64,000 bases of DNA, taken from positions 1-64,000 of the forward strand of contig CANLND010000001.1 of NCBI GenBank assembly GCA_947492585.1. Direction: 5' to 3'. This stretch comes from an uncultured Paracoccaceae bacterium. GTDB lineage: Bacteria > Pseudomonadota > Alphaproteobacteria > Rhodobacterales > Rhodobacteraceae. Both the position numbers and the translations under genes were made by a program. The notes beneath the pieces were generated by a model. The model saw only the letters and a program-made list of their open reading frames with translations, did no database searches and had not been told where the DNA came from. Positions 61,959 through 64,000 of the stretch are shown here, in pieces (position 1 is the first letter of the stretch; every line of letters begins with the position of its first letter).

Positions 61959-64000
61959 AAAGGAACTGCGCGGACGCCCGCTTGAGGATCTGACCTGGGA
62001 CACCCTAGAGGGCATCCCGGTGAAACCTTTGTACACCGAAGACGACACCAAGGAGCTGCCGCATATGGGCTCCATGCCCGGTGTTGGCCCCTTTACCCGC
62101 GGCGTCAAGGCAACCATGTATGCCGGGCGTCCGTGGACCATTCGCCAATATGCAGGTTTTTCTACTGCAGAAGAATCCAACGCGTTTTACCGTCGCAACC
62201 TCGCGGCCGGTCAGCAGGGGGTTTCGGTGGCGTTTGATCTGGCGACGCACCGCGGATACGACAGCGACCACCCTCGCGTCGAAGGCGACGTCGGCAAGGC
62301 GGGCGTGGCCATCGACAGCGTCGAAGACATGAAGATCCTGTTCGATGGCATCCCGCTGGACAAGGTGTCTGTGTCGATGACCATGAACGGTGCGGTGATC
62401 CCGGTGCTGGCCTCGTTTATTGTGGCGGGCGAAGAGCAGGGACATGATCGCTCCGTGCTGGCGGGCACCATTCAGAATGACATTCTGAAAGAATTCATGG
62501 TCCGCAACACCTATATTTACCCGCCAAAACCTTCGATGCGGATTATCTCGGACATCATTGAATACACCTCAAACGAGATGCCGAAATTCAATTCGATCTC
62601 GATCTCTGGTTATCACATGCAAGAGGCCGGCGCGAACCTGGTGCAGGAACTGGCCTATACCATCGCTGATGGTCGCGAATACGTGCGGGCCGCGCTGGAC
62701 GCGGGCATGGACGTCGATAAATTTGCGGGGCGTCTGTCGTTCTTCTTTGCCATTGGTATGAATTTCTTCATGGAAATCGCCAAACTGCGCGCAGCACGTA
62801 CCCTGTGGCACCGGGTGATGACTGAATTTGGCGCAAAAAACGAACGCTCCAAGATGCTGCGCACCCACTGCCAGACCTCAGGCGTGTCGTTGCAGGAACA
62901 AGACCCCTATAACAACGTGATCCGCACCGCCTACGAAGCGATGTCGGCGGTTCTGGGCGGCACGCAATCGTTGCACACCAATGCCTTGGACGAGGCCATC
63001 GCTCTGCCGACCGATTTCTCGGCACGGATTGCACGCAACACTCAGCTGGTGTTGCAGGAAGAAACTGGCGTGACCAATGTGGTCGACCCGCTGGCGGGCT
63101 CTTACTACGTCGAAAGCCTGACCAATGACCTGATCGAAAAGGCTTGGGCCTTGATCGAAGAGGTCGAGGAAATGGGCGGTATGACCAAAGCGGTCGAAAG
63201 CGGCATGCCGAAGTTGCGCATCGAAGAATCCGCGGCGCGCCGTCAGGCGATGATCGACCGGGGCGACGAAGTGGTGGTGGGCGTCAACAAATATCGTAAG
63301 GAAAAAGAAGATCCGATCGATATTCTGGACGTCGACAACCATGCGGTGCGTGATGCGCAGATTGCACGTTTGAACAAGATGCGGGCTGATCGCGATGAAG
63401 ACGCGTGTCAGGCCGCCCTTGGCGAGCTGTCTCGTCGGGCAAAAGAGGGCGGTAACCTGCTCGACGCTGCTGTTGAGGCGGCGCGTATGCGGGCGTCTGT
63501 AGGAGAGATCAGCATGGCAATGGAAAACGAATTTGGCCGTCATCGCGCCGAAGTTAAAACACTGGCCGGGGTTTACGGCGCCGCTTACGAAGGCGACGAA
63601 GGCTTTGCTGCTATTCAGAAATCCATCGAAGACTTTGCCGAAGAAGAGGGCCGGCGCCCCCGTATTTTGGTGGTCAAAATGGGTCAGGATGGCCACGATC
63701 GCGGCGCCAAGGTGATTGCGACTGCCTTTGCTGACATTGGGTTTGATGTGGATGTTGGTCCATTGTTCCAGACCCCAGCAGAAGCAGCGCAGGACGCGGT
63801 CGACAACGACGTGCACGTGATTGGGATCTCCAGCCAAGCGGCCGGCCACAAAACGCTGGCACCCCAGCTGGTGGAGGCTCTGAAAGAGGCCGGTGCTGAG
63901 GACATTCTGGTAATCTGTGGCGGTGTTATTCCGCAGCAGGATTACCAGTACCTCTATGATCGTGGCGTAAAGGCGATCTTTGGTCCCGGCACCAACATCC
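61924..64000 (+). CDS. Methylmalonyl-CoA mutase (truncated by window end)
   Basis: The open frame gives 692 residues to the window edge, near the full family length of about 710. It has the (beta/alpha)8 core that binds methylmalonyl-CoA ([19 protein letters not shown], then [20 protein letters not shown]) and the B12-binding domain with GQDGHDRG, whose His (about 591) ligates cobalt. It isomerises (R)-methylmalonyl-CoA to succinyl-CoA. ATG 61924 is preceded by GAGGAAGA and lies in the overlap with the sulfotransferase-like gene. It completes the pathway started by PccAB; an epimerase is not in the window. Confidence 0.96.
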   Translation, partial: MTKTDNWRDLAEKELRGRPLEDLTWDTLEGIPVKPLYTEDDTKELPHMGSMPGVGPFTRGVKATMYAGRPWTIRQYAGFSTAEESNAFYRRNLAAGQQGVSVAFDLATHRGYDSDHPRVEGDVGKAGVAIDSVEDMKILFDGIPLDKVSVSMTMNGAVIPVLASFIVAGEEQGHDRSVLAGTIQNDILKEFMVRNTYIYPPKPSMRIISDIIEYTSNEMPKFNSISISGYHMQEAGANLVQELAYTIADGREYVRAALDAGMDVDKFAGRLSFFFAIGMNFFMEIAKLRAARTLWHRVMTEFGAKNERSKMLRTHCQTSGVSLQEQDPYNNVIRTAYEAMSAVLGGTQSLHTNALDEAIALPTDFSARIARNTQLVLQEETGVTNVVDPLAGSYYVESLTNDLIEKAWALIEEVEEMGGMTKAVESGMPKLRIEESAARRQAMIDRGDEVVVGVNKYRKEKEDPIDILDVDNHAVRDAQIARLNKMRADRDEDACQAALGELSRRAKEGGNLLDAAVEAARMRASVGEISMAMENEFGRHRAEVKTLAGVYGAAYEGDEGFAAIQKSIEDFAEEEGRRPRILVVKMGQDGHDRGAKVIATAFADIGFDVDVGPLFQTPAEAAQDAVDNDVHVIGISSQAAGHKTLAPQLVEALKEAGAEDILVICGGVIPQQDYQYLYDRGVKAIFGPGTNI

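Overview
The window reads as chromosomal DNA of an alphaproteobacterium of the Roseobacter group (Rhodobacteraceae). This is inferred from the mix of families: a PccR-type regulator beside propionyl-CoA carboxylase genes, a choline-O-sulfate cluster betI/betCBA, DUF2927, DUF4174, DUF6497 and DUF1127 proteins, and GC-rich REP-like repeats. I cannot name the genus.

Layout. 1-745: end of an IS3-family element that cuts off the 5' part of a tyrosine recombinase, lying beside the 3' end of a tRNA-Cys gene; this is the scar of an integrative element. 865-6823: CbiX-like chelatase, tRNA-Gly, an ABC exporter, an acyl-CoA synthetase and an HSL-type hydrolase. 6854-11920 (minus): peptide/opine-type ABC importer (binding protein, two permeases, double ATPase). 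12208-18385 (minus): dtd preceded by a cassette of zinc-ribbon membrane protein, SPFH-GYF protein, DUF2927 lipoprotein, TelA, XpaC and a possible 24-residue membrane peptide. 18471-26159: translation and repair genes (rluB-like, tadA, tag, gatC, gatA), an Excalibur lipoprotein, an amidase, rnpB and rpmG. 26406-31911: GNAT, Bax-inhibitor-1 protein, DUF1127/LysR divergent pair, quinone oxidoreductase, XRE regulator, inositol-phosphatase-family enzyme. 32023-34663: convergent 8-oxoguanine deaminase and guanine deaminase. 34845-44199: mgtE, 5-formyl-THF cyclo-ligase, YmdB phosphoesterase, SLC13/RCK transporter, YebC, GNAT, DUF1801, SDR, argP-like/lysE. 44230-50166: betI against betC-betB-betA, turning choline-O-sulfate and choline into glycine betaine. 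50243-64000: pccR, MFS pump, pccB, a run of small secreted or lipoprotein genes, pccA, a lipoprotein, DUF4174, a sulfotransferase-like gene and methylmalonyl-CoA mutase, which leaves the window; this is the propionyl-CoA to succinyl-CoA route.

The best candidate for an undescribed system is the minus-strand cassette at 12673-18385. It joins relatives of two Bacillus membrane-stress modules (xpaC-yaaN and ydjG-ydjI) to an HEE-motif lipoprotein. Second is the set of REP-like repeats, whose variable centre keeps its ability to fold. Third is the interval of secreted small proteins and a PAPS-loop protein embedded in the propionate genes, with TTTGCAAA-type boxes at pccR and pccB. No CRISPR array, prophage structural genes or known defence system was seen.
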